From contig CAYFGT010000012.1 of NCBI GenBank assembly GCA_964343075.1, positions 1 to 47,425 on the forward strand: a stretch of DNA of 47,425 nt, in the 5' to 3' direction. The stretch comes from UBA2588 sp964343075 (GTDB taxonomy: Bacteria > Chloroflexota > Dehalococcoidia > Lucifugimonadales > UBA3495). Under the pieces are notes generated by a model. That model searched no databases. It was not told where the DNA came from and saw nothing but the letters and a program-made list of their open reading frames with translations. A program made the translations under genes and the position numbers. Within the stretch, counting starts at the first letter, position 1, and each line of letters starts with the position of its first letter. Below are positions 35,040 to 43,828 of the stretch, piece by piece.

Positions 35040-35537
35040 TAATACCTGTTTGACTTTAAGCGAGGCAGTGAACTTCCAAGAAAGAGATTGGTCGCAATTA
35101 ATAATGAGTTCTATGCCGTCCTTAAACGAATAGATTTTCCACATCCAGATCAATCCTGAGACCATAACAATCAACAAGAAAAAAGGGATAACTCCCATGT
35201 TAGCCAGAGGGATAATGGGTTGATTTATCTGACTAGAGATACCATACCCAAGTCCCACATACACGATCACCGAACACATCAAAAACGACAGCATAGTAAG
35301 AATCGGGGTATTTTTTTTGTTTTCCTGCACTGAAATATGTTGTATAGAATTCTTATCGATAATATGTGCTTTATTGGCAGGAGTAGATCTAAATAACAAA
35401 ATGGTAGTTTCGGTCAAAACCAATAAATCAACTTTTTGTCCCGGTTCTTCAACAATACCTTGATTACTATCAATAATCCTGTGTATGTTTAAGCCCTTCA
35501 CTGGAATTCCCCGTATTTTCGTAAGATAAGATGTCAT
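34998..35537 (-). CDS. Hypothetical membrane protein with two transmembrane helices
   Basis: The 179-residue protein has a hydrophilic N-terminal part (about 1-78) and two hydrophobic helices (about 79-103 and 114-136), the second followed by Trp/Lys residues. A short C-terminal soluble part (about 137-179) overlaps the end of tsaD antisense by 42 bp. The region between the first residues and helix one (DLLVLTETTILLFRSTP) loosely recalls a bacterial PH-like domain, but I do not recognise a family. Only a weak ribosome site is visible. The hydrophobic pattern and uninterrupted length make a real gene likely. It is divergent from the second T-box. Confidence 0.6.
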   Translation of the reverse strand: MTSYLTKIRGIPVKGLNIHRIIDSNQGIVEEPGQKVDLLVLTETTILLFRSTPANKAHIIDKNSIQHISVQENKKNTPILTMLSFLMCSVIVYVGLGYGISSQINQPIIPLANMGVIPFFLLIVMVSGLIWMWKIYSFKDGIELIINCDQSLSWKFTASLKVKQVLLESIVYFKTRVDI

Positions 35538-35615
35538 AATGTTCTCTAATAACGAGCCTATTTAATATTAGTCCTATTCTACATGATAAAACCCCAGCAA
35601 AATAGAATCGTTGTA

Positions 35616-35913
35616 TTGACACTGTTGAATTTTGCGTGATATCGTAATATAAACGCGTTGAAAGAGACGAGTACTTAAAGCGGAAAGGCAAGCGAGTCTG
35701 GTACGGTGAAAGCAGACACTGGAAGCTAAAGGAAAATCCCTCTGGAGCGGCCTGCTGAACAACTAAATTAAGTAAGCTAGGACAGAGTTCGTGGCCTGTA
35801 AAAATCACGCGGCATGTTGGTGTCGTTATCGAGAGGCTTTCGCATTAGCGTAAGCAATTAGGGTGGTACCGCGGGCAAAAATCCCGTCCCTTGTATTAAG
35901 GGGCGGGATTTTT
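35616..35913 (+). promoter_or_regulatory. T-box leader, predicted tRNA-Ile (AUC specifier), with -35 box
   Basis: The leader has the T-box core GGGTGGTACCGCGGG (35861-35875) with the UGGU bulge at 35864-35867. Stem I signals include AAGAGACGAGTAC (from 35660) and the distal-loop GGTACGGTGAAAGC (near 35700). The specifier reads AUC (35736-35738) in AAAATCCCTCTGGAGCG, aligned base for base with the Leu leader at 18649. A -35 TTGACA sits at 35616-35621; the -10 is unclear (TGATAT at 35637 is a weak candidate). It fills the 35538-35944 gap and precedes the lone ilvB paralogue, so uncharged tRNA-Ile should raise its expression. Confidence 0.9.
35877..35913 (+). terminator. T-box intrinsic terminator (Ile leader)
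   Basis: AAAAATCCCGTCCC (35877-35890) pairs with GGGGCGGGATTTTT (35900-35913), with one G-U pair and a 9-nt loop, followed by T-rich sequence. Confidence 0.92.
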
Positions 35914-35944
35914 CTTTTTAATAGCCCCAAAAATTGGAGTAAAA

Positions 35945-37642
35945 GTGAAATTAAAAGGCGCGGAAATAGTGTGCGAAAGCTTACTAAAAGAAGGGGTAGA
36001 AGTTCTATTTGGGCATCCCGGAGGAGCTATTCTTCCATTTTACGATGCACTCTGGAGCTATCCACAACTCAAACACATACTGGTACGTCATGAACAATCT
36101 GCTGCTCATGCCGCGGATGGTTACGCCAGAATAACAGGCAAACCAGGGGTATGCGTTGCTACGTCAGGTCCTGGAGCAACCAATCTAGTGACTGGAATCA
36201 TGGGAGCCAAAGCAGATTCCATTCCTATGGTCGCCATTACAGGTCAAGTAGCGAGAACAGCCCTAGGGTCGGAAGCATTCCAAGAATGCGATATATGTTC
36301 GATAGCAGCAGCATGTACAAAAAGAACATATCTGGTGATGTCTACCGATGACCTTGCAGACACTATCCATGAAGCGTTTCAAGTTGCTCAGGAAGGGCGA
36401 CCTGGTCCAGTACTGATAGATATCCCTCGAGATGTGCAACTGGAGCTAGCCGAATTCAATTACCCAGAGGTCAAACCACTTCCAATTCCAACTATCACAG
36501 AAGAAACACGTCTAAAACTCCCTGATGCTGCCAGACTAATAAATCAAGCAGAACGACCAGTAATTATAGCAGGACACGGAGTATTGATATCTAAAGCAGA
36601 CGAAGAATTAATACAACTTTCAGACAAAACCGGTATCCCTGTAATAAATACATTGTTGGGATTAAGTAATTTCCCACGTAATAACGATATGTCCCTTGGG
36701 ATGCTTGGAATGCACGGGATGTACTGGTCTAATATGGCTACCGATCAAGCAGATGTAATATTCGGTGTAGGGATGCGATTCGATGATAGGGTCACAGGTA
36801 ACACTGCGGCATTCGCTCCACACGCCAGAATTATTCACATAGATATTGAGCCGTCGCAAATAGGCAAGAATGTACCTACCGAAGTGGGGCTCGCTGGAGA
36901 CGCCAAGGCAGTTTTGACCGAATTATTACCACTACTAGAACCTGCCGACCATAGCGAATGGGTTGCATCAATCAACAAAATCAAACAAGAGCACCCGTCA
37001 CTGGCTATCCCCAAAACGGATAAACTGCTAGCCCAGCACGTTTTAAAGGATCTTAACGAAATCATTCAAAGTAATCCTAATACCAACGTAGTCACAGGGG
37101 TCGGGCAGCATCAAATGTGGGCCGCTCAGTTCTTGTTTTTAGACAAGTTTAATACGTTCGTGTCTTCAGGTGGTCTAGGAGCTATGGGATTTGAAGTACC
37201 TGCCGCATTAGGTGCTCAAGTCGCTGCTCCTGAATCTACAGTATGGACGATTGCAGGGGATGGCGGTTTTCAAATGACGCTCCAAGAATTGATGGTACTA
37301 GCTCAAGAAAATTTGCCCGTGAAAATTGTGTTGCTAAATAACGGTGTTTTAGGCATGGTTAAACAATGGCAGGAAATGTATTTTGACGGCCACTTGAACC
37401 AAATCCCTATGCCTGGACCTGATTACGTCAAATTGTCAGAATCATATGGTATACCGGCCGTTAGAATTACAGAACAAGAAGATGTGTTTGCCGCATTGTC
37501 GAAAGCACAAAACCATGATGGCCCTTATTTGATAGAATTTGTGATAGATCCAACCGTTAACGTATTCCCCATGGTACCTCCTGGAGGATCACTGCCCGAC
37601 ACATTAGAAGATCCTTTAACTAGTGCAGCATCCGCCGATTGA
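35945..37642 (+). CDS. ilvB: Acetolactate synthase large subunit, second paralogue
   Basis: The 565-residue protein is an AHAS catalytic subunit closely similar in layout to the one at 18820: HILVRHEQSAAHAADGYAR (ThDP Glu), ATSGPGATNLVTG, GMRFDDRVTG and the ThDP motif GDGGFQMTLQELMV...NNGVLG. Differences near the active site include ECDICSIAAACTKRTYLV where the other copy has ETDVTGITLPVTKHNYLV, so substrate preference could differ. It starts with GTG, with GGAG 6 bases upstream, about 30 bp after an Ile-type T-box terminator. No ilvN accompanies it; it may share the small subunit at 20514. A diverged role on another 2-oxoacid cannot be excluded. Confidence 0.9.
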   Translation: MKLKGAEIVCESLLKEGVEVLFGHPGGAILPFYDALWSYPQLKHILVRHEQSAAHAADGYARITGKPGVCVATSGPGATNLVTGIMGAKADSIPMVAITGQVARTALGSEAFQECDICSIAAACTKRTYLVMSTDDLADTIHEAFQVAQEGRPGPVLIDIPRDVQLELAEFNYPEVKPLPIPTITEETRLKLPDAARLINQAERPVIIAGHGVLISKADEELIQLSDKTGIPVINTLLGLSNFPRNNDMSLGMLGMHGMYWSNMATDQADVIFGVGMRFDDRVTGNTAAFAPHARIIHIDIEPSQIGKNVPTEVGLAGDAKAVLTELLPLLEPADHSEWVASINKIKQEHPSLAIPKTDKLLAQHVLKDLNEIIQSNPNTNVVTGVGQHQMWAAQFLFLDKFNTFVSSGGLGAMGFEVPAALGAQVAAPESTVWTIAGDGGFQMTLQELMVLAQENLPVKIVLLNNGVLGMVKQWQEMYFDGHLNQIPMPGPDYVKLSESYGIPAVRITEQEDVFAALSKAQNHDGPYLIEFVIDPTVNVFPMVPPGGSLPDTLEDPLTSAASAD

Positions 37643-37684
37643 ATATAATATGTGTAAATAAACAGAAATCTCAATGAGGGTATT

Positions 37685-38125
37685 ATGCCAGAAGTAGTAA
37701 GCATACAAGATGCATCCAGAATCCTAAATGTATCCAAGCGAGTCATCAGGCAATACATACAAGATGGTAAATTGAACGGATTTAGGCAACCCAAGCCACA
37801 TGGTGGAAGTTCATGGGTTGTTGAAATACCTGAAGGAGCTTGGCTAGATGAATATAGAGAACATATTTATTCAGTCGGTGAATCAACCACTCCTTGGTGG
37901 AGACCCACCCCTAATGGTTCCGGGATCGTGCATTATGTTGAAAGCTTAGGTATCGAAGAGGTATCACCTTTATTCATCTGTGGAATATTCAGTAAAGATA
38001 TCTGGCCGGCTATTAATCATTCAACGGAAGACCGGTGCCAAGAATGCGTCAACGCCGCCCAAGCTAAAGGACTGCCTCTAGATTCCATAAGCCCAGAATC
38101 ATATAGCCCCGATAGATTAGGATAA
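37685..38125 (+). CDS. Helix-turn-helix (excisionase-like) domain protein with Cys-containing tail
   Basis: The 146-residue protein starts with an excisionase/MerR-like helix-turn-helix, VSIQDASRILNVSKRVIRQYIQDGKL (about residues 5-30), and a basic wing. The remaining 85 residues (Trp- and Pro-rich, with CGIFSKDIW and DRCQECVNAA) are unfamiliar. The CxxC plus an upstream Cys could bind a metal, but that is speculative. It lies 42 bp after ilvB and 13 bp before a flavin monooxygenase gene and may be cotranscribed with either. The start ATG has a GAGGG site. DNA binding is likely; targets are unknown. Confidence 0.6.
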   Translation: MPEVVSIQDASRILNVSKRVIRQYIQDGKLNGFRQPKPHGGSSWVVEIPEGAWLDEYREHIYSVGESTTPWWRPTPNGSGIVHYVESLGIEEVSPLFICGIFSKDIWPAINHSTEDRCQECVNAAQAKGLPLDSISPESYSPDRLG

Positions 38126-38138
38126 ATCCCACACTAAT

Positions 38139-39272
38139 ATGACACAATCTTATCCACCAGAAATCATAGGGATGATAGGAGTCCATAGGGAATCAGAAGG
38201 ACAAACAGGAGCCTCATTGAGCGTGTTCGGTGGAGTGATTAATCCGGGGAGTGAGATCCCCGTTGGTCTAGATAAATCATACATCTCAGAATTTTCCAGA
38301 GCACATGAAGCAAGTGGATTTGATAAGGTATTGATTGGTTATTCAGCTGTAACACCTGACGGGTTTGCAATAGCAGCCTATGCCGCATCGCAAACATCAA
38401 ATTTAGGATTTCTGATAGCCCACAGGTCCGGCTTCGTGAGTCCTACCTTGGCTGCTCGCCAAGTCGCTACGTTAGATCATATCACCGATGGAAGAATAGC
38501 TTTGCATGTGATTTCTGGAGGCAGTGATTCAGACCAGAAAAGAGATGGGGATTGGGTTGATCATGACGAGAGATATCTCCGAACTGAAGAGTACATGCAA
38601 ATACTTATTAAGACGTGGACCTCCACCGAACCTTTCGACTTCAAAGGTAGATTCTATAATATCCAAAATGGGTTCAGTGAAATCAAACCATACAACCTAT
38701 CTTCTATACCTTTGTATTTTGGAGGAGCATCAACTATTGCTAACAGAATAGGAGGATTATATGCAGATGTGTATGCTTTGTGGGGTGAGCCTTTAGCTGC
38801 GATACGTCAACAGATACAAACCATCCAAGGTATCAAGCGTAAACGCTCTCACCCTATCCAGTTCAGCTTATCGGTCAGACCTATAATTGAATCAACCGAA
38901 AAACTAGCATGGGAAAAAGCTAACTATATCTTGGATCACGTGAAACAAAGCATGGGGTCCAAAATAAAAAAAGGCGAATCAGCTAGGCCACAGTCTACAG
39001 GATCCCGTAGGGTGCTAGATCATGCATTAACCCAAGACACATATGATGAGCGACTATGGATGCCCATAGCTCTGGCGAGTGGCGCCTCAGGAAGTACTAC
39101 GGCATTAGTAGGGACTCCAGATCAGGTCTCAAACTCACTAATAGAATATTACAAACTAGGATGTACTAAATTTATAATACGAGGGTTCGATCCCCTTCAC
39201 GATACCACTGAGTATGGCAGAGAGCTTATACCTCTTATAAGAGAGAAGGCCAAAGCATTCGAACAGAATTAA
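38139..39272 (+). CDS. LLM-class flavin-dependent oxidoreductase (alkanesulfonate-monooxygenase-like)
   Basis: The 377-residue protein has the luciferase-like TIM-barrel pattern of the SsuD/FMNH2-dependent group: GFDKVLIGYSAVTPDGFAIAAYAASQTSNLGFLIAHRSG near the N-terminus, LAARQVATLDHITDGRIALHVISGGSDSDQKRDGD in the flavin-binding core, and RYLRTEEYMQIL. Such enzymes oxidise organosulfur or other recalcitrant organics with reduced flavin from a partner reductase; none is adjacent. Its TAA shares the TTAA palindrome with the stop of the converging fumarase gene (4-bp overlap). Confidence 0.88.
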   Translation: MTQSYPPEIIGMIGVHRESEGQTGASLSVFGGVINPGSEIPVGLDKSYISEFSRAHEASGFDKVLIGYSAVTPDGFAIAAYAASQTSNLGFLIAHRSGFVSPTLAARQVATLDHITDGRIALHVISGGSDSDQKRDGDWVDHDERYLRTEEYMQILIKTWTSTEPFDFKGRFYNIQNGFSEIKPYNLSSIPLYFGGASTIANRIGGLYADVYALWGEPLAAIRQQIQTIQGIKRKRSHPIQFSLSVRPIIESTEKLAWEKANYILDHVKQSMGSKIKKGESARPQSTGSRRVLDHALTQDTYDERLWMPIALASGASGSTTALVGTPDQVSNSLIEYYKLGCTKFIIRGFDPLHDTTEYGRELIPLIREKAKAFEQN

Positions 39273-40681
39273 CCTCCTCCCCCTGATACCTCGAGACTTG
39301 GTTTGGTCATTTCTTCTGGGTTCAACAATTCAGAGAGTTTGTCATCTGTTAAATCAGTCTTTAATTTAGCTACTTCTCTGATAGTCGATCCCTCTTGAGC
39401 AGCAGTTTTAGCAATGTCAGCTGCTTTATCATACCCAATTTCTGGAGCCAATGCTGTTCCAAGCATGAGGCCTCTTTCCACCATTTCTGGGCCGGTAGTT
39501 GTACTTTGAATTCCATCTACACATTGAACTGCAAAATTATTGGCGGATGAAGACAACAAAGAAATACTCTGCAATATATTAAACGCAACAACAGGCATCA
39601 TAGTATTAAGTTCAAAGTATCCACCTTGACCCGATACAGCAACTGTCGCATCATTCCCGTACACTTGCGCCACTACTTGGATAACAGATTCAGATATAAC
39701 TGGATTGATTTTACCTGGCATTATAGAACTCCCAGGCTGCACTTCTGGCAATGTTATTTCTCCAATCCCAGCTCTAGGACCACAAGCCATAAATCTAATA
39801 TCATTAGCTATTTTATGCAAGCTAGTAGCGATTGTTCTTAATATTCCACTAGCTTCTACTGCTGCATCTAAAGTCGACTGCGCTTGAAAATGATTCGATG
39901 TTTCAACAACGTTGATCCCTGCCGACTCTGAAACGATCTTACATACTCTTTGGGAAAATTCTGGATGGGTATTTACACCAGTACCCACCGCCGTACCACC
40001 CAGCGCTACTTCTGATAATGCATCTTTTATTCTCGCAATTCTCGTTAGTCCTTGTTCAATTTGACCTGCAAAACCTAAGAATTCCTGCCCCAACCTAACC
40101 GGTGTGGCATCTTGCAAATGAGTTCTACCAGTCTTTATAATAGGCCAGAATTCTTGTGATTTATTATTCAGCGATTTTTGTAACACTTGCAATGCGGGCT
40201 CTAATTGCTCTTTTATTGCAATTAACGACGCAACATGTATTGCAGTTGGTATAACATCGTTAGATGATTGCCCCAAATTCACATTATCATTTGGATGTAC
40301 TAATCTAGAACCGAGTTCACCTCCCATAATTTGGGAAGCTCTATTGGCTATGACTTCGTTAGCATTTGTATTGGTGGATGTACCTGAACCAGTCTGGAAT
40401 ATATCTAATACAAAATGACTGTCTAATTTCCCATCTATCACTTCTTCACCAGCTTCAACTATAGCTTCACCTATTTTTTGATCTAAAAACCCCATATCCA
40501 TATTCGCTTTAGCGGCTGATTGTTTAATAAGCCCTAAAGCTCGTATAAAGTCTCTTGAAAATCTCAAATCACTGATTGGAAAGTTCAGGACAGCACGCAT
40601 TGTTGATGCGCCATATAACGCATCTGCCGGTACTTCCATCTCTCCCATAGAGTCTCGTTCTATTCTTACATCGCCTGACAT
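39269..40681 (-). CDS. fumC: Fumarate hydratase, class II
   Basis: The 470-residue enzyme of the fumarase/aspartase superfamily carries the signature GSSIMPGKINPV, the substrate-binding segment TGSGTSTNTNANEV, and KTGRTHLQDATPVRLGQE. These fit class II fumarase, which hydrates fumarate in the TCA cycle. Aspartase is less likely given the YGASTMRAVLNFPIS start. I chose the ATG at 40681, which has AAGG 7 bases upstream; an ATG five codons earlier abuts the preceding stop. The C-terminus ends in four Gly residues. It is the last gene of a minus-strand run with two GMC oxidoreductases and an iron-type dehydrogenase. Confidence 0.93.
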   Translation of the reverse strand: MSGDVRIERDSMGEMEVPADALYGASTMRAVLNFPISDLRFSRDFIRALGLIKQSAAKANMDMGFLDQKIGEAIVEAGEEVIDGKLDSHFVLDIFQTGSGTSTNTNANEVIANRASQIMGGELGSRLVHPNDNVNLGQSSNDVIPTAIHVASLIAIKEQLEPALQVLQKSLNNKSQEFWPIIKTGRTHLQDATPVRLGQEFLGFAGQIEQGLTRIARIKDALSEVALGGTAVGTGVNTHPEFSQRVCKIVSESAGINVVETSNHFQAQSTLDAAVEASGILRTIATSLHKIANDIRFMACGPRAGIGEITLPEVQPGSSIMPGKINPVISESVIQVVAQVYGNDATVAVSGQGGYFELNTMMPVVAFNILQSISLLSSSANNFAVQCVDGIQSTTTGPEMVERGLMLGTALAPEIGYDKAADIAKTAAQEGSTIREVAKLKTDLTDDKLSELLNPEEMTKPSLEVSGGGG

Positions 40682-40697
40682 TCTATTACCTTCCATA

Positions 40698-42248
40698 TTA
40701 TTTATTATTCTTTATCCAGTCTGCTACCTTTTCTGCAATCATCATCGTGGTAGCATTTGTGTTTGCTCTGATCACATCTGGCATCACAGAAGCATCAACT
40801 ACTCTTAGGTTATTTAATCCGTAAACTTCACAATATTGATTAACTACAGCCATACCATCATCTGGAGTACCCATTTTACACGTCCCTGACGAATGATGTT
40901 GAGTATAAACATTTCTCAATAACCAATTGTTTTGCGAATCGTCATCTTTGAGATCAGACTGTGTAGGACTTACTACTTGAACAACATGCTCTTGCAATGG
41001 GTCGGACTCGATTATGTCTAATACCATTTTCAACCCCTCTCTCATACGTGCCAAATCATACTCATTATTTAAATAGTCATAATTTATATTTGGTTGGGTC
41101 TTTGGGTTAGAATCATTCAAGGTGAGATTGCCATATCCCATAGCATTTTGTAGCGCAAAACTTATGCCAAAATGAAAATCATCTGTATCTATCGTAACGC
41201 TAGATGGAGCATGTTCACTAGACATCAATATCGGACTTATCTGAAGATCTGCTCTGGTGTCTGAATTGCTCGGGCTACACCTCAAACCAACTTGTATATT
41301 AGGAGCATCTGTATCCAATAATGGACTATCTCCTCGGAGCAGCACGAATGCCGCAGGGTGATCACGCAAATTTTTCCCTACCCCGTCGATTTCTTTTACT
41401 ACAGGTATTCCGAATTGTTCCAAAACATCTTTTGGTCCCACGCCGGACAGCATCAATATCTGAGGGGATGCTATTGCACCACTCGAAAGAATGATTTCTT
41501 TGGCATTGATTATAAACACCTCTCCTTCACTTTCTGCCTCCACGCCTACAGCATCGATTCCTTCGAAAATAATCTTATTAACTAAGACGTTACCTCTGAC
41601 TGTCAAATTTGTGCGATGCCTAGAAAGACTCAAATAAGTGAAAGCCGTACTCATCCGAACACCGTCTATATTATTAAGTGCTCGCATCCCAATTCCTTCT
41701 GATTCTGGGCTATTTTGGTCAGGATCAGAAGGAAAACCCAAATTCAAACAAGCATCAAAAAATTTATCAAATGATGGTAGCAAGTCTGATTTTTTATATC
41801 TTCTAACAGGGATTGGTCCATCATTACCGTGTACATCACTTGATGCGAAATCCAGGTCATTTTCAAGCTTTCGAAAATATGGTAAAACCTTATCAAATGA
41901 CCATTCGTCGTTCCCCCATTCAGCCCAGTTATCGTAGTCTTCTGGCACTCCTCTGAACACAACTTGTCCGTTAATGGAACTTGACCCGCCAGTTACTTTG
42001 CCTCGTGGGACAATTATCGGTTCTTCCTGAATTGGCGTAGCAGTCGCACGATATCCCCAACTGTGAGGCCCATACGCAGACCTCCACATATTATTACCTA
42101 ATTTGACATCGTCTGGAACTTTATCAAATTCAGGATAATCAGGTCCTGCCTCTAGCAATAATACCGAAATATTGGGATCCTCGGTTAATCTAGTTGCCAA
42201 AACACAACCCGCGGAACCTGCGCCAATAATAATATAGTCGTATTCCAT
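40698..42248 (-). CDS. GMC-family FAD oxidoreductase (copy 2)
   Basis: The 516-residue flavoenzyme begins with the FAD-binding DYIIIGAGSAGCVLATRLTE and LLLEAG, and carries GMC signature 1 (RGKVTGGSSSINGQVVFRG) and signature 2 (SSGAIASPQILMLSGVGP). The C-terminal catalytic His lies in HHSSGTCKMG and the Asn region is in RANTNATTMM. Choline dehydrogenase-like enzymes oxidise primary alcohols to aldehydes. It is a clear tandem paralogue of the next gene (42251-43810), with a 2-bp gap. The alcohol substrate is unknown. Confidence 0.92.
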   Translation of the reverse strand: MEYDYIIIGAGSAGCVLATRLTEDPNISVLLLEAGPDYPEFDKVPDDVKLGNNMWRSAYGPHSWGYRATATPIQEEPIIVPRGKVTGGSSSINGQVVFRGVPEDYDNWAEWGNDEWSFDKVLPYFRKLENDLDFASSDVHGNDGPIPVRRYKKSDLLPSFDKFFDACLNLGFPSDPDQNSPESEGIGMRALNNIDGVRMSTAFTYLSLSRHRTNLTVRGNVLVNKIIFEGIDAVGVEAESEGEVFIINAKEIILSSGAIASPQILMLSGVGPKDVLEQFGIPVVKEIDGVGKNLRDHPAAFVLLRGDSPLLDTDAPNIQVGLRCSPSNSDTRADLQISPILMSSEHAPSSVTIDTDDFHFGISFALQNAMGYGNLTLNDSNPKTQPNINYDYLNNEYDLARMREGLKMVLDIIESDPLQEHVVQVVSPTQSDLKDDDSQNNWLLRNVYTQHHSSGTCKMGTPDDGMAVVNQYCEVYGLNNLRVVDASVMPDVIRANTNATTMMIAEKVADWIKNNK

Positions 42249-42250
42249 TC

Positions 42251-43810
42251 TTATTTCTCCTTGCGTTCTTCTTTTATCCAGTCAGCAACTCTTTCAGCCA
42301 TCATAATAACCGTGACGTTTGTATTTGACCTAACTACATCTGGCATGATGGAAGCATCTACAATCTTGAGATTTTCCATACCATATACATTACAATATTG
42401 ATCAACGACCGCAAAATCGTCATCTTGTGGACCCATTTTACATGTGCCTGAAATATGATGGTCAGTATATACATTGTCTAGTAGCCAAGCGTTCTGGGAA
42501 GCTTCATTAAGTAAATCTGCATCGGTAGGGCTTATTCTTTCAATGACGTGGCTATTTAAAGGCTCTTCTCCTATGATATCCAAAACCAACCTTAAAGCTT
42601 CTCTCATTCGGTCAAGATCATACCGGTCTTCCAAGTAATTATAGTTAATTAAAGGGTGAACAGTTGCGTCAGGAGAACATATAGATAATTGACCGTAACC
42701 TATAGCATTCTGCAAGGCAAAACTTATTCCAAAATGGAATGAATCCGAATCTATTTGCACACTAGGCGGCGCATGCTCATTCGACATTAGAATAGGGCAT
42801 ATCTTCAAATCAGAATGCGTCTCAGAATTAGGAGGACTGCATGTCAATCCTATTTGTATGCTAGGGGCAAACTCATCAAGAGGAATAGAGTCAGCTTTTA
42901 AAAGCACAAATGCAGCAGGATGATCTCTTAAATTCTGTCCCACTCCAGCCAACTCATGAATAACAGTAACACCGTATTGTTCGAGATTCTCCTTTGGTCC
43001 TATTCCTGAGACCATCAACAATTGAGGTGAACCTATAGCACCTCCACATAAGATGATATTTTCTCCGAAAATTTTGAACATCTCTCCTCCGCTGAGTACT
43101 TCACAGCCGATCGCTTTATTCTCTTTAAAGAGTAATCGAATAACAAACACGTTACCTTTAATAGTCAAATTAACCCTGTGCCTTGCCATACCCAAATAAG
43201 TGAAAGATGTGCTCATACGCACACCGTCTATATTGTTAAGTGCCCGCATGCCAATACCAAAAGACTCTGGGCTATTTTGATCTGGATCTTCAGGATATCC
43301 CAAATTGACACAAGCTTGATAAAAACGTTCAAAAGAAGGCAGAAGTTCATCACGTTTAAACCTACGTACAGGTATGGGGCCATCTCCTCCATGTATATCG
43401 CTAGCACCAAAATCCATATCATTCTCTAGTTTTATAAAGTATGGTAAAACTTTCGAGAAAGACCATTCAGTATTGCCCCATTCAGCCCAATTATCATAAT
43501 CTTCGGGGACCCCTCTGCATATGACTTGCCCATTGATAGAACTCGATCCACCTATAACTTTTCCTCTGGGAATGGTTATCGGCTCAAGCCTATCCTTAGT
43601 AGGGTAAGCAGGATACCCCCAACTATGAATACCGTATGCAGATACCCACATATTATGGCCTAATTTCACATCATTAGGTGTGGTTCGGAAATCACTGTAA
43701 TCCGGTCCTGCCTCAATCAACAACACTGATACGTTGGGGTTCTCAGTCAACCTAGATGCTAAGACACACCCTGCAGAACCTCCTCCAATAATCACGTAAT
43801 CATATTTCAT
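42251..43810 (-). CDS. GMC-family FAD oxidoreductase (copy 1)
   Basis: The 519-residue protein matches its neighbour through most of its length, for example DNWAEWGN and GTCKMGPQDD. FAD motif VIIGGGSAGCVLASRL, signature 1 RGKVIGGSSSINGQVICRG, signature 2 GGAIGSPQLLMVSGIGP and the catalytic DHHISGTCKMG are all intact. It is probably an alcohol or choline-type dehydrogenase. It lies 18 bp after the iron-type dehydrogenase gene and 2 bp before the second copy. Its own upstream gap is too short for an obvious promoter, so it is likely in one operon with both. Confidence 0.92.
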   Translation of the reverse strand: MKYDYVIIGGGSAGCVLASRLTENPNVSVLLIEAGPDYSDFRTTPNDVKLGHNMWVSAYGIHSWGYPAYPTKDRLEPITIPRGKVIGGSSSINGQVICRGVPEDYDNWAEWGNTEWSFSKVLPYFIKLENDMDFGASDIHGGDGPIPVRRFKRDELLPSFERFYQACVNLGYPEDPDQNSPESFGIGMRALNNIDGVRMSTSFTYLGMARHRVNLTIKGNVFVIRLLFKENKAIGCEVLSGGEMFKIFGENIILCGGAIGSPQLLMVSGIGPKENLEQYGVTVIHELAGVGQNLRDHPAAFVLLKADSIPLDEFAPSIQIGLTCSPPNSETHSDLKICPILMSNEHAPPSVQIDSDSFHFGISFALQNAIGYGQLSICSPDATVHPLINYNYLEDRYDLDRMREALRLVLDIIGEEPLNSHVIERISPTDADLLNEASQNAWLLDNVYTDHHISGTCKMGPQDDDFAVVDQYCNVYGMENLKIVDASIMPDVVRSNTNVTVIMMAERVADWIKEERKEK

Positions 43811-43828
43811 GTCAATTCGTCAGACATC

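Noticed and set aside
35470..35808. Open minus-strand frames in the second T-box leader
   Set aside because: They are antisense to a structured RNA leader, with no start signals and no protein pattern.
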